Positions 20,470-27,829 of a DNA stretch of 31,722 nt are shown here, piece by piece (the stretch's first letter is position 1; each line of letters starts with the position of its first letter). Location: positions 1 to 31,722 of the IMG/VR virus record IMGVR_UViG_3300025889_000564; one strand, written 5' to 3'. A program made the translations under genes and the position numbers. The notes beneath the pieces are model-generated. The model saw only the letters and a list, made by a program, of their open reading frames with translations, did no database searches and had not been told where the DNA came from. This DNA comes from a virus.

Positions 20470-21075
20470 CTAGGTCACGAAATCGACAGGGCCGTCGGCG
20501 GCAAACTGCACGTTTTCCTTGACCGTTTCGTTTTCTCCGACCGTGATGCCCTGCGAGGTCACATGAGCCGCGCAGGCGTAGTAAGTTCCGCCCGGCTGGT
20601 CGATGTACAGCCGCACAACGTAGCGGTTGCCGATGTTGGTGCGGAAATAGCCGTCCTCGTAGAAACGCTGGAACGAAATCGTCGCGCTGCGGTTGATCGC
20701 CGTGCGCTCCTTCCACGAGTCCCCGAAGGTCTGCGTTTCTTCGAGGTCCGTCTGCACGTCCAGCGTCCACTCGTAGCCCTGCGCGGCCTGCGACAACGAC
20801 AGGTATTCACCCGTCACCGTCACCGTTCCGGCAGGCGTGTAGCCGTTGGTAAACGTGATTTTTCCGGTGCCCCAGGTCACCTGGTAGTTCTGCGCCGGAA
20901 CCGTCGCCACGCCGTCCAAAACGGTCAGCGCGGCGGTGGGATTGATCGCCCGTTTAGCGGAGTCCGTGATCTGGTAGACTCCGCTTCCGAGCGACGTGAC
21001 CGCTTCGCCGGTCATGGCCGTGCCGGTGCCGGTGGCGATGTAAATGTCTGCTGTACGCCCTGCAAGTACGGCCAT
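20470..21075 (-). CDS. Major tail tube protein, long paralogue
   Basis: A 201-residue beta-rich protein, ATG 21075 after AAGGGGGA. Residues 103-126 (WTLDVQTDLEETQTFGDSWK and on) are shared with the 126-residue gene just upstream, showing a duplication. This copy has about 80 extra residues at the N-terminus (YQVTWGTGKITFTNGYTPAG), an additional beta domain. It lies directly ahead of the chaperone gene, the standard place of the tail tube gene. Which paralogue forms the tube, or whether both do, cannot be told from sequence. Confidence 0.8.
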   Translation of the reverse strand: MAVLAGRTADIYIATGTGTAMTGEAVTSLGSGVYQITDSAKRAINPTAALTVLDGVATVPAQNYQVTWGTGKITFTNGYTPAGTVTVTGEYLSLSQAAQGYEWTLDVQTDLEETQTFGDSWKERTAINRSATISFQRFYEDGYFRTNIGNRYVVRLYIDQPGGTYYACAAHVTSQGITVGENETVKENVQFAADGPVDFVT

Positions 21076-21084
21076 GATTCCCCC

Positions 21085-21465
21085 TTAGGTGAGCGAGAGC
21101 GCGCCGGAGCCGGTGATGGTGTAGTTGACCGTCACGAGGCCGTTTTCGGCGGCGGCGATGCTGGCGTTAACGAACGCCGTGCCGCTGTAGTAGTTGGTTC
21201 CATCGACGTAAAACCGCGCCGATACGGTCGTTCCGCCGAGGAACGCGGTGCCGAGGGCAACGTGTCCGTTGGTGTCCGTGTCGTCGAGGCGACCGGAGGC
21301 GCTGCCACTCCACTCGCGGATCGTCGCCGTGCGCTCCTTCCAGGTGTCGCCGAAAGCCTGAGTTTCTTCGAGATTGGTGGAAACGTCGAGGGTCCAGTTG
21401 TCGATCTCCGCGACGGTATTTGAGCCGATCTTGAACGATCCGGCGTTGCCCACAAGAATAGCCAT
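21085..21465 (-). CDS. Tail tube protein, short paralogue
   Basis: A 126-residue beta-rich protein starting MAILVGNAGSFKIGSNTVAE. Residues 24-47 (WTLDVSTNLEETQAFGDTWK and on) align closely with residues 103-126 of the next gene, and the following beta strands also correspond (FYVDGTNYYSGTAFVNASIA). GGAGGAG precedes ATG 21465, with a short hairpin immediately ahead of it, as at the major capsid gene, suggesting strong expression. It could be the main tube protein, with the longer paralogue as a minor or terminal ring. Confidence 0.78.
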   Translation of the reverse strand: MAILVGNAGSFKIGSNTVAEIDNWTLDVSTNLEETQAFGDTWKERTATIREWSGSASGRLDDTDTNGHVALGTAFLGGTTVSARFYVDGTNYYSGTAFVNASIAAAENGLVTVNYTITGSGALSLT

Positions 21466-21477
21466 GGTTGTCTCCTC

Positions 21478-21490
21478 CTGCCTGTGGCAG
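21478..21490 (-). promoter_or_regulatory. Small hairpin upstream of tail tube ribosome site
   Basis: On the minus strand CTGCC-ACA-GGCAG sits directly before AGGAG of the short tail tube gene. A closely similar element (CTGCC-GTGAAA-GGCAG then AAGGAG) precedes the major capsid gene. The stem may protect the mRNA 5' side or keep the ribosome site open. Confidence 0.4.
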
Positions 21491-21528
21491 TTCTAGTTGA
21501 TAGCCGCCACGCGGCCCGCATCCGCGCC

Positions 21529-21954
21529 CTAAAGGTCGTGGATGATGTCGAAATCGAGAATCACCGCGTACAGCTTTTGCGATGTTTCGAGCGCGTCCTC
21601 GAACTCGTTGCGGCGTCCGTTCAAATGCGTGCTCTTGACCGTAAGAGAACCCGCTGCGGTGGTGATCGCCGCCTCTTGCGCGATGATTGCCGCGTATACG
21701 GCGTCCGCGAGGTCTTCAGCGGCCTTGTTGTTGCCCTGCGCCATGCAGTACAGCGCAACGGGGCGGCGCGTCGCGGTCGGCGCGGCTGGGCCGATAGAGT
21801 GAAACGGCTGCGAGTCGATGACCTCGATCACAATCGCCGGATAGTCCGTCACGCGGCCCTGATCGGCGTGCATGTCATAGACCCGCGTGCCGACGAGCGA
21901 TGTCACGCCAGAGACGGTCTGGAGGTACTTGTACAGCGCTTGATAAAGCCTCAC
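21529..21954 (-). CDS. Tail terminator/completion protein, DUF3168-like
   Basis: A 141-residue protein starting at GTG 21954 in a GTGA overlap. The pattern LYQALYKYLQTVSGVTSLVG and TRVYDMHADQGRVTDYPAIV, followed by alternating strands (RPVALYCMAQG), a helix (AAEDLADAVYAAIIAQEAA) and a final strand pair (KLYAVILDFDIIHD), is the signature of the DUF3168/gp17-like tail completion family that caps the tail and joins the head. It sits between the HK97 gp10-like gene and the tail tube genes, the expected order. Family call from pattern memory. Confidence 0.8.
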   Translation of the reverse strand: MRLYQALYKYLQTVSGVTSLVGTRVYDMHADQGRVTDYPAIVIEVIDSQPFHSIGPAAPTATRRPVALYCMAQGNNKAAEDLADAVYAAIIAQEAAITTAAGSLTVKSTHLNGRRNEFEDALETSQKLYAVILDFDIIHDL

Positions 21955-22475
21955 GCGGCCCTCCCGAGTGCGTCAAGCGCGGCCTTGACCTTGCTTTCCA
22001 GCAGGCGCTTGATACGGTTGCGTGTCTGCGCGACTGCCTTCGAGAAAAACGGGATCGGGCGCGACCCAGGATGCTGCGCTTGCTTCGCAAACCGCTTGAA
22101 CCGATTGCCGAACGCGAGCATTTTCTTGTTGGTCGGCTTGATCGCGTGCGCCTTGGTGCCGAACTCGACCAGATGCGCGTGCGGTGCGCGAACCTTTAGC
22201 GTGTACGCAAAGGCTTGCAGGAAGTTCTTGTAAGCGCGCCCAGCAGCCGCCGTGAGCGACGCGCGCAGCCCGCCAGGGTTGATGTACTTGCCCCGGTAAT
22301 ACGTCGGATAGGGCGCGACTGGCGCGTTTGCGCGGGCCTGCTGGCTGACGATCTGCGCGGCGTCGAGGAGGGCAGATTGCACGTCGCGGCCCTGCGGGAT
22401 ACGCTTCAGCTTTTCCATCTGCTGCGTGAGTTCGTCGAGTCCTTCGATTTTGATCTGCCGCTGTCGCGTCGCCAC
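21951..22475 (-). CDS. HK97 gp10-like head-tail/tail component
   Basis: A 174-residue basic protein from GTG 22475 (overlapping the upstream TAG). It opens with KIEGLDELTQQMEKLKRIPQ, then AAQIVSQQARANAPVAP, GGLRASLTAA and HAHLVEFGTKAHAIKP. The E-F-G-T-x-x-H motif and this order are diagnostic of the HK97 gp10-like family found in the neck of siphophages. It lies between head closure and tail terminator genes as expected. Confidence 0.88.
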   Translation of the reverse strand: MATRQRQIKIEGLDELTQQMEKLKRIPQGRDVQSALLDAAQIVSQQARANAPVAPYPTYYRGKYINPGGLRASLTAAAGRAYKNFLQAFAYTLKVRAPHAHLVEFGTKAHAIKPTNKKMLAFGNRFKRFAKQAQHPGSRPIPFFSKAVAQTRNRIKRLLESKVKAALDALGRAA

Positions 22476-22816
22476 TAGATCACCACCTCAGAGCACTGCA
22501 AGCGCAGCATCTCGTCCAGTTCGTCTGGATTGTTGACGGCGCGGATGTTGAAGTAGCGCGCGACGTCTGAATTCTTGGGGTCAACGTACTTCACGCGCAT
22601 GTCTGTCGTGATGCCCGCGACGTACCGGATAATCACGTCATGCGAGAGGTCAGTGATCGTCTGCTTTGCGCCGAAGAACTCGCGCCCGCTGCCGCTGCGA
22701 ATGTTGCCCCAGCATTCGGCGAAAGTTGCCCATGTTTCCGTCCGGTCGCCATTGGAATCGACCGCGACGGTCTTGGACTCGATGAGCAGCCAGTGGCGCA
22801 GATCGCCCGCGCGCAT
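22475..22816 (-). CDS. Head closure (head-tail adaptor) protein
   Basis: A 113-residue beta-rich protein starting MRAGDLRHWLLIESKTVAVD, with WATFAECWGNIRSGSGREFF and VKYVDPKNSDVARYFNIRAV. The N-terminal R-x-G-x-L-R and ETWATFAECWGNI pattern is that of the SPP1 gp16/HK97 head closure (head-tail joining) family. The start ATG 22816 overlaps the connector stop as TAATG, and the next gene is gp10-like. Forms the ring below the connector that closes the filled head. Confidence 0.82.
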   Translation of the reverse strand: MRAGDLRHWLLIESKTVAVDSNGDRTETWATFAECWGNIRSGSGREFFGAKQTITDLSHDVIIRYVAGITTDMRVKYVDPKNSDVARYFNIRAVNNPDELDEMLRLQCSEVVI

Positions 22817-23406
22817 TACCAGATTCTCCAGTTGGCGACGAGCGCATCGAAACCCTGCTCAAGCATCTTCGACTCGACCGCAGCCGAATCGCCAACGATC
22901 ACGCTTTCGCGGTGCGCGTAAAGGTGCCCAGCCATGAGCAGGATGGCCGCGCGAAGGTCGTAGGGTACGTCCGCTGCCGTGGTCCACCCGCACACGAATT
23001 GAATTTCGATGGGGTCGAGGACGCGCAGCGTCGTAGATGGCCAGGAATAGCCGTAGGATAGCGCCAGGACGCCGGGATCACGCGAGGTAGAGATTTCCCA
23101 TGCGTCTGTCGAAAACGTCGTCTGTACGCCCGCTGTGTCGGTGTATTTGACGTGTGTTACTGACTGCAACTGCCCGAACGGCATCTCCATCCGGTCGCCA
23201 CATGGCCAGTCGTCGCGGAAGGCTTTCCACGTCTGCGTGATTAGCTTCCGGTTGGTGATCTTTTCCGTGTACGCCTGCGCCGCGTAGACATACGGCTGAT
23301 ATTGGATCGCCGGTTGCCCATTCGCGCGGGCGTGCGCCTCCATCTCCGCATCGGTGATGGCGAATCCGGTCGGGCCGGTCACGAGGGAGTAGGAGTAGGT
23401 GTTCAT
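22816..23406 (-). CDS. Head-tail connector (gp6-like adaptor)
   Basis: A 196-residue protein with the gp6/connector-like layout: a helical N-terminus (HARANGQPAIQYQPYVYAAQ, AQAYTEKITNRKLITQTWKA), a central beta segment (VTHVKYTDTAGVQTTFSTDA) and a C-terminal helix pair (PYDLRAAILLMAGHLYAHRE). It sits just before head closure. ATG 23406 lacks a clear ribosome site; the nearest GGGGAGG lies inside a terminator-like hairpin upstream. It would form the ring bound to the portal. Confidence 0.8.
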   Translation of the reverse strand: MNTYSYSLVTGPTGFAITDAEMEAHARANGQPAIQYQPYVYAAQAYTEKITNRKLITQTWKAFRDDWPCGDRMEMPFGQLQSVTHVKYTDTAGVQTTFSTDAWEISTSRDPGVLALSYGYSWPSTTLRVLDPIEIQFVCGWTTAADVPYDLRAAILLMAGHLYAHRESVIVGDSAAVESKMLEQGFDALVANWRIW

Positions 23407-23419
23407 GGTGGAGAAAAGT

Positions 23420-23443
23420 GCGGGGAGGTGGTTGCCTCCCCGC
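23420..23443 (-). terminator. Terminator-like hairpin between capsid and connector genes
   Basis: GCGGGGAGG (23420-23428) and CCTCCCCGC (23435-23443) form a perfect 9-bp stem with a 6-base loop. On the minus RNA it is followed by ACUUUUCU, a short U-rich run, and then the connector start. It could partly terminate transcription so that capsid genes are expressed more than neck genes. The U run is short, so it may be an attenuator or RNA-stability element instead. Confidence 0.55.
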
Positions 23444-23477
23444 CAAGGAGGAAGAGTGAACGGTCGGAGGGAGGTGG

Positions 23478-23954
23478 TTAGTCGATGGCCGAGTTGGTCG
23501 CAGAGCCACCGAAGCGCGGCTGATACAGCGCAATGGCGATGCCGCCGAGAACCGGCGAGTCAACGACTTCGACGGCCTTCAGGCGAACGTACTTGTAGCC
23601 CGCGCTCGCCAATTCCTGCGAGTCCACGGCGACGGCGTAGATTTGCGAGGAGCCAGCGGTCGTCGCAAAGCCAGCGGCGGCGGCGGCGGTCATTGCACCC
23701 TGCACGTCGTTCGACGTGATGGCCTTGTAATAAAACGGCACCGCCGTCGTATTGGACGGCGTAACGTCGTCGCACGCTTCGACCGTGATGGTCGAGGTGC
23801 CGGTCGTGCCGACGCCCTTGTAGACGAGGAACAGCGCCCCGCCGTGGTTGGAAACGTCCACCACGTCAGAGGCAACAGTGCCCGAAAACGCATCCGCCAC
23901 CGGGTCGATGCCCTTGACGAAGTGCAGGTTCTGGAGAAGTTCGTAACGCTGCAT
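23478..23954 (-). CDS. Capsid-adjacent structural protein, possibly decoration
   Basis: A 158-residue beta-rich protein immediately downstream of the major capsid gene, starting MQRYELLQNLHFVKGIDPVA. It contains long Gly/Ala/Thr/Val segments (VDVSNHGGALFLVYKGVGTT, GFATTAGSSQIYAVAVDSQE) and ends with RFGGSATNSAID. Position and composition suit a head decoration or minor capsid protein. The family is not recognised with certainty. GAAAGGAAAAC precedes ATG 23954. A hairpin separates it from the capsid gene. Confidence 0.65.
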   Translation of the reverse strand: MQRYELLQNLHFVKGIDPVADAFSGTVASDVVDVSNHGGALFLVYKGVGTTGTSTITVEACDDVTPSNTTAVPFYYKAITSNDVQGAMTAAAAAGFATTAGSSQIYAVAVDSQELASAGYKYVRLKAVEVVDSPVLGGIAIALYQPRFGGSATNSAID

Positions 23955-23979
23955 AAGTTTTCCTTTCGTTTTGGGTTGC

Positions 23980-24002
23980 GAGGGCGGTGATTAGCCGCCC
24001 TC
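23980..24002 (-). promoter_or_regulatory. Hairpin after the major capsid gene
   Basis: GAGGGCGG and CCGCCCTC form an 8-bp perfect stem with a 7-base loop in the gap after the major capsid stop. No U tract follows on the minus RNA, so it is more likely to protect the abundant capsid mRNA from 3' exonucleases than to terminate. Confidence 0.4.
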
Positions 24003-24010
24003 CCGGTGAA

Positions 24011-25321
24011 TTAGGCGCGCACAGCCGTGGTCACAAACGGCGACTGGCTGTTGGAGCCTTTGAACGGAGTGACGGGCTTCTTCACGACCGAGTGGCCGTT
24101 GATGTCGTAGCCCCACTTGAAGGTCATCTCGTCGTAGATGAACCGGACGTGCATCGACGAGGCCGACTTCATCCCGCCCTGCGTGGCGACGACATACTTG
24201 GACAGGTTCGCCAGAACCACGTCACCCGCGTCTCCCAGCGTTTCCGCCTGCTCCACGATGATAATCGGGTAGCCAAACAGCGTGCCGTAGTACGGCGAAC
24301 CGGCGGCGTTGTTGTTCGGCAAGAACACCGGCTGTTGGCCGACCGTCATCAGCGGCAACTGTCCGATGGTGTCGCGGTTGACGAGCCACGCGATGTTGTC
24401 GCCGGGTTGCGCGTAGAGGCGCGAAAGCATGGCCGTCGCGTTCTCGATAACGAACGTATCGGCGGTCTGCGCGGCCTTCTTCGCCACTTCGACCAGCAGG
24501 GCCGAGCCCTCGTAGTTCTGCGTAGCGAACCCGAGGCACTGACCGACGCCCGTGCCGCGCCAGATTTCGTTGTCGATGGTGAAAGCCATCTCCGACGCAA
24601 AGGCGTTTTCGAGGATCGCGGAGGTCGCCGTGGCGTTCCGCAGCTGCCGCTCGGAAACGTAGGCGAGGCCTTTGAGCGTTTCCAGCTTCAGCTCGTGACG
24701 GCCCAGCTTCGGCTTGGTCGAGGTCGGCGCGTCCGTTTCGGCGGTGCGGTACACGCGAACGCCACCCCAGCGGGAGCCCGTCGCGCGGCTTGTCTCGTCG
24801 ATATACGGAATCTCAACGCTGTCGTTGCCTTCCGCAATCGGGATCTCGAAGCACAGCGGCAGGATCTTCGCCGTCTCACGGACGCGGCCCAGCAGCGCCG
24901 TCGAGAACTGCGTGCCCACGAGGTAGCCGCCGTCAGCGGGAACCGTCGTATTCATGCCGGAGGCCGCGAGGTTCTGCTCAAACAGGCGCTTATCTACCTG
25001 ACCGCCGAGGCCGTGGAAGGCACCGGCAGGCGACTGCGCGTAGGCAACGGCGGCGAGGAATTCACCGAAGTTGCCGAACGGGCGCTTGGCCTCGTTGTCG
25101 CTGGTGACGCGAGCGGGCTCGCGGGTCACGTTGGCCTTCGCCTTCGCTTCCAGCGCCTCAACGGCAGACAGTTCCTGCCGTGCCTGCGTCAATTCCGCTT
25201 CCTTCGCGTCCACGGAGGCCAGATGGGCAACCGCGTCGGTAGCGGCTTCCGTGGCCTTCAGCAGCGCTTCATATTCGCCGGAAAGCGCGGCGATGCGATC
25301 CTGAAGAAGCTTTTTCTTCAT
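24011..25321 (-). CDS. Major capsid protein, HK97 gp5 family
   Basis: A 436-residue protein. Residues 1-70 are a charged coiled-coil delta-like scaffold (DAKEAELTQARQELSAVEAL), normally removed by the prohead protease. The HK97 fold follows: RPFGNFGEFLAAVAYAQSPA, GGYLVGTQFSTALLGRVRET, VSERQLRNATATSAILENAF, FTIDNEIWRGTGVGQCLGFA, LFGYPIIIVEQAETLGDAGD. Gene order portal ... protease, capsid, connector supports it. AAGGAG precedes ATG 25321, with a small hairpin ahead of it. Forms the icosahedral shell. Confidence 0.94.
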   Translation of the reverse strand: MKKKLLQDRIAALSGEYEALLKATEAATDAVAHLASVDAKEAELTQARQELSAVEALEAKAKANVTREPARVTSDNEAKRPFGNFGEFLAAVAYAQSPAGAFHGLGGQVDKRLFEQNLAASGMNTTVPADGGYLVGTQFSTALLGRVRETAKILPLCFEIPIAEGNDSVEIPYIDETSRATGSRWGGVRVYRTAETDAPTSTKPKLGRHELKLETLKGLAYVSERQLRNATATSAILENAFASEMAFTIDNEIWRGTGVGQCLGFATQNYEGSALLVEVAKKAAQTADTFVIENATAMLSRLYAQPGDNIAWLVNRDTIGQLPLMTVGQQPVFLPNNNAAGSPYYGTLFGYPIIIVEQAETLGDAGDVVLANLSKYVVATQGGMKSASSMHVRFIYDEMTFKWGYDINGHSVVKKPVTPFKGSNSQSPFVTTAVRA

Positions 25322-25333
25322 GGTTTTCTCCTT

Positions 25334-25349
25334 CTGCCTTTCACGGCAG
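25334..25349 (-). promoter_or_regulatory. Small hairpin upstream of capsid ribosome site
   Basis: On the minus strand CTGCC-GTGAAA-GGCAG lies immediately before AAGGAG and the major capsid ATG. The same stem sequence precedes the short tail tube gene, the other very highly expressed structural gene. Likely a translation-enhancing or mRNA-protecting stem. Confidence 0.4.
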
Positions 25350-25362
25350 TTGTTGGTAAGGT

Positions 25363-26010
25363 TCAGCGACCGAGGACGCGGTAGCGGCGGGCCTTGATAG
25401 CCAGCGCCAAACGCGCCTTTTGTTCGCTGTCATCTGCGCCGTGACGGGCAGAAAATTCACGGGACCGCAGGCGTTCCAGCCGTGGGTCCATACTCAAAAA
25501 CTTCGCGCCAGGGTCAGCGCCAATCGGGACCACGCTGATTTCGAACGGTTGCCACGAGGTCGCCATGTAGTGCTTACGCTTGGCCTTCTTGTCCTCTTCG
25601 GCGAGTTCGATTTTGTTGATCTTGACGCCCATCGAAACGTCGCGAAGCGTGCCGTCCTCGATGCGCTGCCAGATCGGGTCCACGTCCTCAGCCTCGGAAA
25701 ACCGAAGCGTTGCCACGTAGCCACCGGCTTCGCGACGGGGGTTTTCCACAGCGCCAATCACGTCGAGAGCGCTGTATTTCGAGTGGCCATTGAGGACGCG
25801 ACCACGGGCGATCAACTCCGACAGGTCCGCGCCATCCATGGAGAACGACAGGTCGTAGGATTCGTCCGTCCACCAGTCGTAGCGCTCGACCTTCGCGCCG
25901 GAGTAGAACAGCACGTCGCGGCGACGCGGCTCTTTCGCTTCGTCCTCAGACAGCGAGGCGACGAGGTAGCCAGGTGCCGCTTGGATTGATTCGAGTAGTT
26001 CAGTGCTCAT
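25363..26010 (-). CDS. Prohead maturation protease (HK97 gp4-like, S78)
   Basis: A 215-residue serine protease. RGRVLNGHSKYSALDVIGAV contains the likely catalytic H76, and TLRDVSMGVKI contains S126. The block SWQPFEISVVPIGADPGAKF follows, as in U35/S78 prohead proteases. The C-terminal tail is basic and likely self-processed. It lies 41 bp before the major capsid gene, whose N-terminal coiled coil it should cut. ATG 26010 follows GGGGACA. Confidence 0.92.
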   Translation of the reverse strand: MSTELLESIQAAPGYLVASLSEDEAKEPRRRDVLFYSGAKVERYDWWTDESYDLSFSMDGADLSELIARGRVLNGHSKYSALDVIGAVENPRREAGGYVATLRFSEAEDVDPIWQRIEDGTLRDVSMGVKINKIELAEEDKKAKRKHYMATSWQPFEISVVPIGADPGAKFLSMDPRLERLRSREFSARHGADDSEQKARLALAIKARRYRVLGR

Positions 26011-26019
26011 TGTCCCCGC

Positions 26020-27018
26020 CTATGCGATCAGTTTCAAAAACTCTTCTTCCTCAACCAGCCACCGCGCCCGCTCGTATCGCGCTTGCGCCCCCTGTGCTTT
26101 TTTCAACAGGATTGCCACAGAGCCGCGCCTCGATACCGACTTACTCACTCGCGCATCAGCCACGAGCGATAAACGCGCTCCCGTCGCCGCTGGAGCCTTG
26201 ACGACGGAAACCGGAGAGGTGCCGCCAAGGGTGGGTCCACCGCTGCCCTCGTAGCGGAAAATCGACCAGTATGTCGTGCGCCAGATCGGCGCTTGCTCTA
26301 CCCGCCGAATCCACCACGATCCGCCGCTGCCAGCTTGCTCCTGCTCCTGCTGCGGTGTGGCCTCGACGTACTGTGTCGCCGCTGCGCCGCCAACCGTTAC
26401 GCCGCCAGTTGCTGCGTACGGGTACTCAGTCGCGCCAGCCGATAGATACGATGTGTCCGCAGCGCCAGCTAAAACCGTGCCGCCAGACGCCGCTGGAGAG
26501 TACGTCCTCGCCAGTACCGCCGAGCCGCCGAGCGTCGCGCCGCCCGATACGGTCGCGGTGTAGACCGCGATCTCTGATGTTGCCGCCGCGCCGCCGAGCG
26601 TTACGCCACCGGACACTGTGGCGATCAGCGTGCGGGCGATGACCGCAGTTCCGGCCAGCGACGTTCCGCCAGAAACCGTTACCGCGTATGTTCTTGCAAG
26701 AGCCGCCGCCCCGGCCAGCGTTACGCCGCCACTGGGCGAATAGGTGTATGTCGTCGAGCCGCTGACATACTCGGTAGCCGCTGCCCCGGCCACGACCACG
26801 CCGCCGGAAACCGACGCCGTGAAAACCGTCGATTTCGAGGTGGTCGCCGCTCCGGCGAGCGCTACACCACCGCTGGCGATCCAGTATTGCGTGATGCCGA
26901 ACAGCTCATTGCGCGAAAGATTGCTTTTTGCTGTGTCGGCATTGCCGAACTCATGGTTGCGCTGGATCGAGGTGCTGCTGATCGGAAGCGCTGGGTAAAG
27001 CTCTACATTGCGAGCCAC
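26020..27018 (-). CDS. Tandem-repeat beta protein of the head gene cluster
   Basis: A 332-residue protein from GTG 27018. From about residue 49 to 265 it contains nine copies of an S-G-G-x-x-L-x-G-A-A unit with a period of about 18-25 residues (examples: SGGVALAGAA, SGGVTLAGAA, SGGVTLGGAA, TGGVTVGGAA), plus a Gln-rich/Trp break near 222-250 (TPQQEQEQ, GSWWIRRVEQAPIW). The C-terminal 50 residues are charged and helical (RGSVAILLKKAQ, ARYERARWLVEEEEFL). It is probably a beta-helix or stacked-hairpin structural protein. Inserted between portal and protease with two other uncommon genes, it could be a head fibre or decoration. Confidence 0.7.
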   Translation of the reverse strand: MARNVELYPALPISSTSIQRNHEFGNADTAKSNLSRNELFGITQYWIASGGVALAGAATTSKSTVFTASVSGGVVVAGAAATEYVSGSTTYTYSPSGGVTLAGAAALARTYAVTVSGGTSLAGTAVIARTLIATVSGGVTLGGAAATSEIAVYTATVSGGATLGGSAVLARTYSPAASGGTVLAGAADTSYLSAGATEYPYAATGGVTVGGAAATQYVEATPQQEQEQAGSGGSWWIRRVEQAPIWRTTYWSIFRYEGSGGPTLGGTSPVSVVKAPAATGARLSLVADARVSKSVSRRGSVAILLKKAQGAQARYERARWLVEEEEFLKLIA

Positions 27019-27021
27019 GAG

Positions 27022-27828
27022 TTAGCCTTGGGCGTAAACGATTGATCCGGTGATATTGGTGGCCGTCGTCCCGGTCGGCATGAAAAGCAGCTGAGGCACG
27101 GTGTTGTCGTACAGCCGTGGGAATCCGCCCGTGAAGGCGTCGATCTGCGCGCCGACGTTGGCCGTGGTGAGCGGCAGTTCGGCGATCACGCGATACGCGA
27201 CCAGATGGATAGTGCCGCCGCCGTAAGAGGTGCCAAGGGTCAGTGTCTGGATCGAACGGATACCAGTATCACCGGCCTGCAATTGGAACGGCACAAAGGT
27301 ACCCGCGACAGCCGTAGCCGGAAACGACGAGATAGTGGCCGTGCGCGACCCGGTACCCGCATCATTGGTGTACGTAAGGGTCGTGTTTGTGACTGCGCCA
27401 GCATTCGTTGTAGCCGTCGAAACCTCGATAGCGACTAGCACACCGACTCCGTTCGTCGAGCCGTTTCGGTCGCGCGCGGGAAATGTGGCAGATGTGATCG
27501 TCTGCCCGGTGGTGGTCGTCTCAGCGATGGTGTCGTTGTGCCAGAGACGATCAATCAGCACCAACTTCCCCGCCGTCGTCGCCGAGGCTGTTAACCGAGC
27601 GAGATAGGTATTGCCGCTCACTGGATTAGTGAACGGCAACTGCCCCGCGTAGCTGGTCAGCGCCGCACCGGAAAGCGCCTGCGCGTTAGCCGCCGCCGCA
27701 CCAGGACTGCCGGAGACGTAAAACGGCGTGTAAAAGATGCCCGCCGCCTCCATCGTCGCGCCGACTTTCAAAAAATCAATCGGCGGCTGAAGGCCAGCGA
27801 GCAGCCCGTCTGTCGTGGTGATCGCCAT
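27022..27828 (-). CDS. Structural-type phage protein of unknown role (268 aa)
   Basis: A 268-residue beta-rich protein beginning MAITTTDGLLAGLQPPIDFL. It includes SGAALTSYAGQLPFTNPVSG, KLVLIDRLWHNDTIAETTTT and TFPARDRNGSTNGVGVLVAI. I have seen the overall pattern in phage structural clusters, usually unannotated, but no function is firmly assigned. It lies between the portal-side small protein and the tandem-repeat protein. Likely on the virion surface or head. Confidence 0.7.
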   Translation of the reverse strand: MAITTTDGLLAGLQPPIDFLKVGATMEAAGIFYTPFYVSGSPGAAAANAQALSGAALTSYAGQLPFTNPVSGNTYLARLTASATTAGKLVLIDRLWHNDTIAETTTTGQTITSATFPARDRNGSTNGVGVLVAIEVSTATTNAGAVTNTTLTYTNDAGTGSRTATISSFPATAVAGTFVPFQLQAGDTGIRSIQTLTLGTSYGGGTIHLVAYRVIAELPLTTANVGAQIDAFTGGFPRLYDNTVPQLLFMPTGTTATNITGSIVYAQG

Positions 27829-27829
27829 G

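Noticed and set aside
20146-21423. 425-codon plus-strand open frame across the tail tube genes
   Set aside because: Antisense to well-supported tail genes, Arg/Val-rich composition, no recognisable motif; shadow of codon bias.
23987-25384. 465-codon plus-strand open frame opposite the capsid gene
   Set aside because: Mirror of the major capsid gene, with composition of a reversed GC-rich frame and no ribosome site.
26300-26900. Repetitive DNA that could suggest a CRISPR array
   Set aside because: Units vary in length and sequence, lie in frame within one protein and encode the SGGxxLxGAA repeat; there are no identical repeats with unique spacers.
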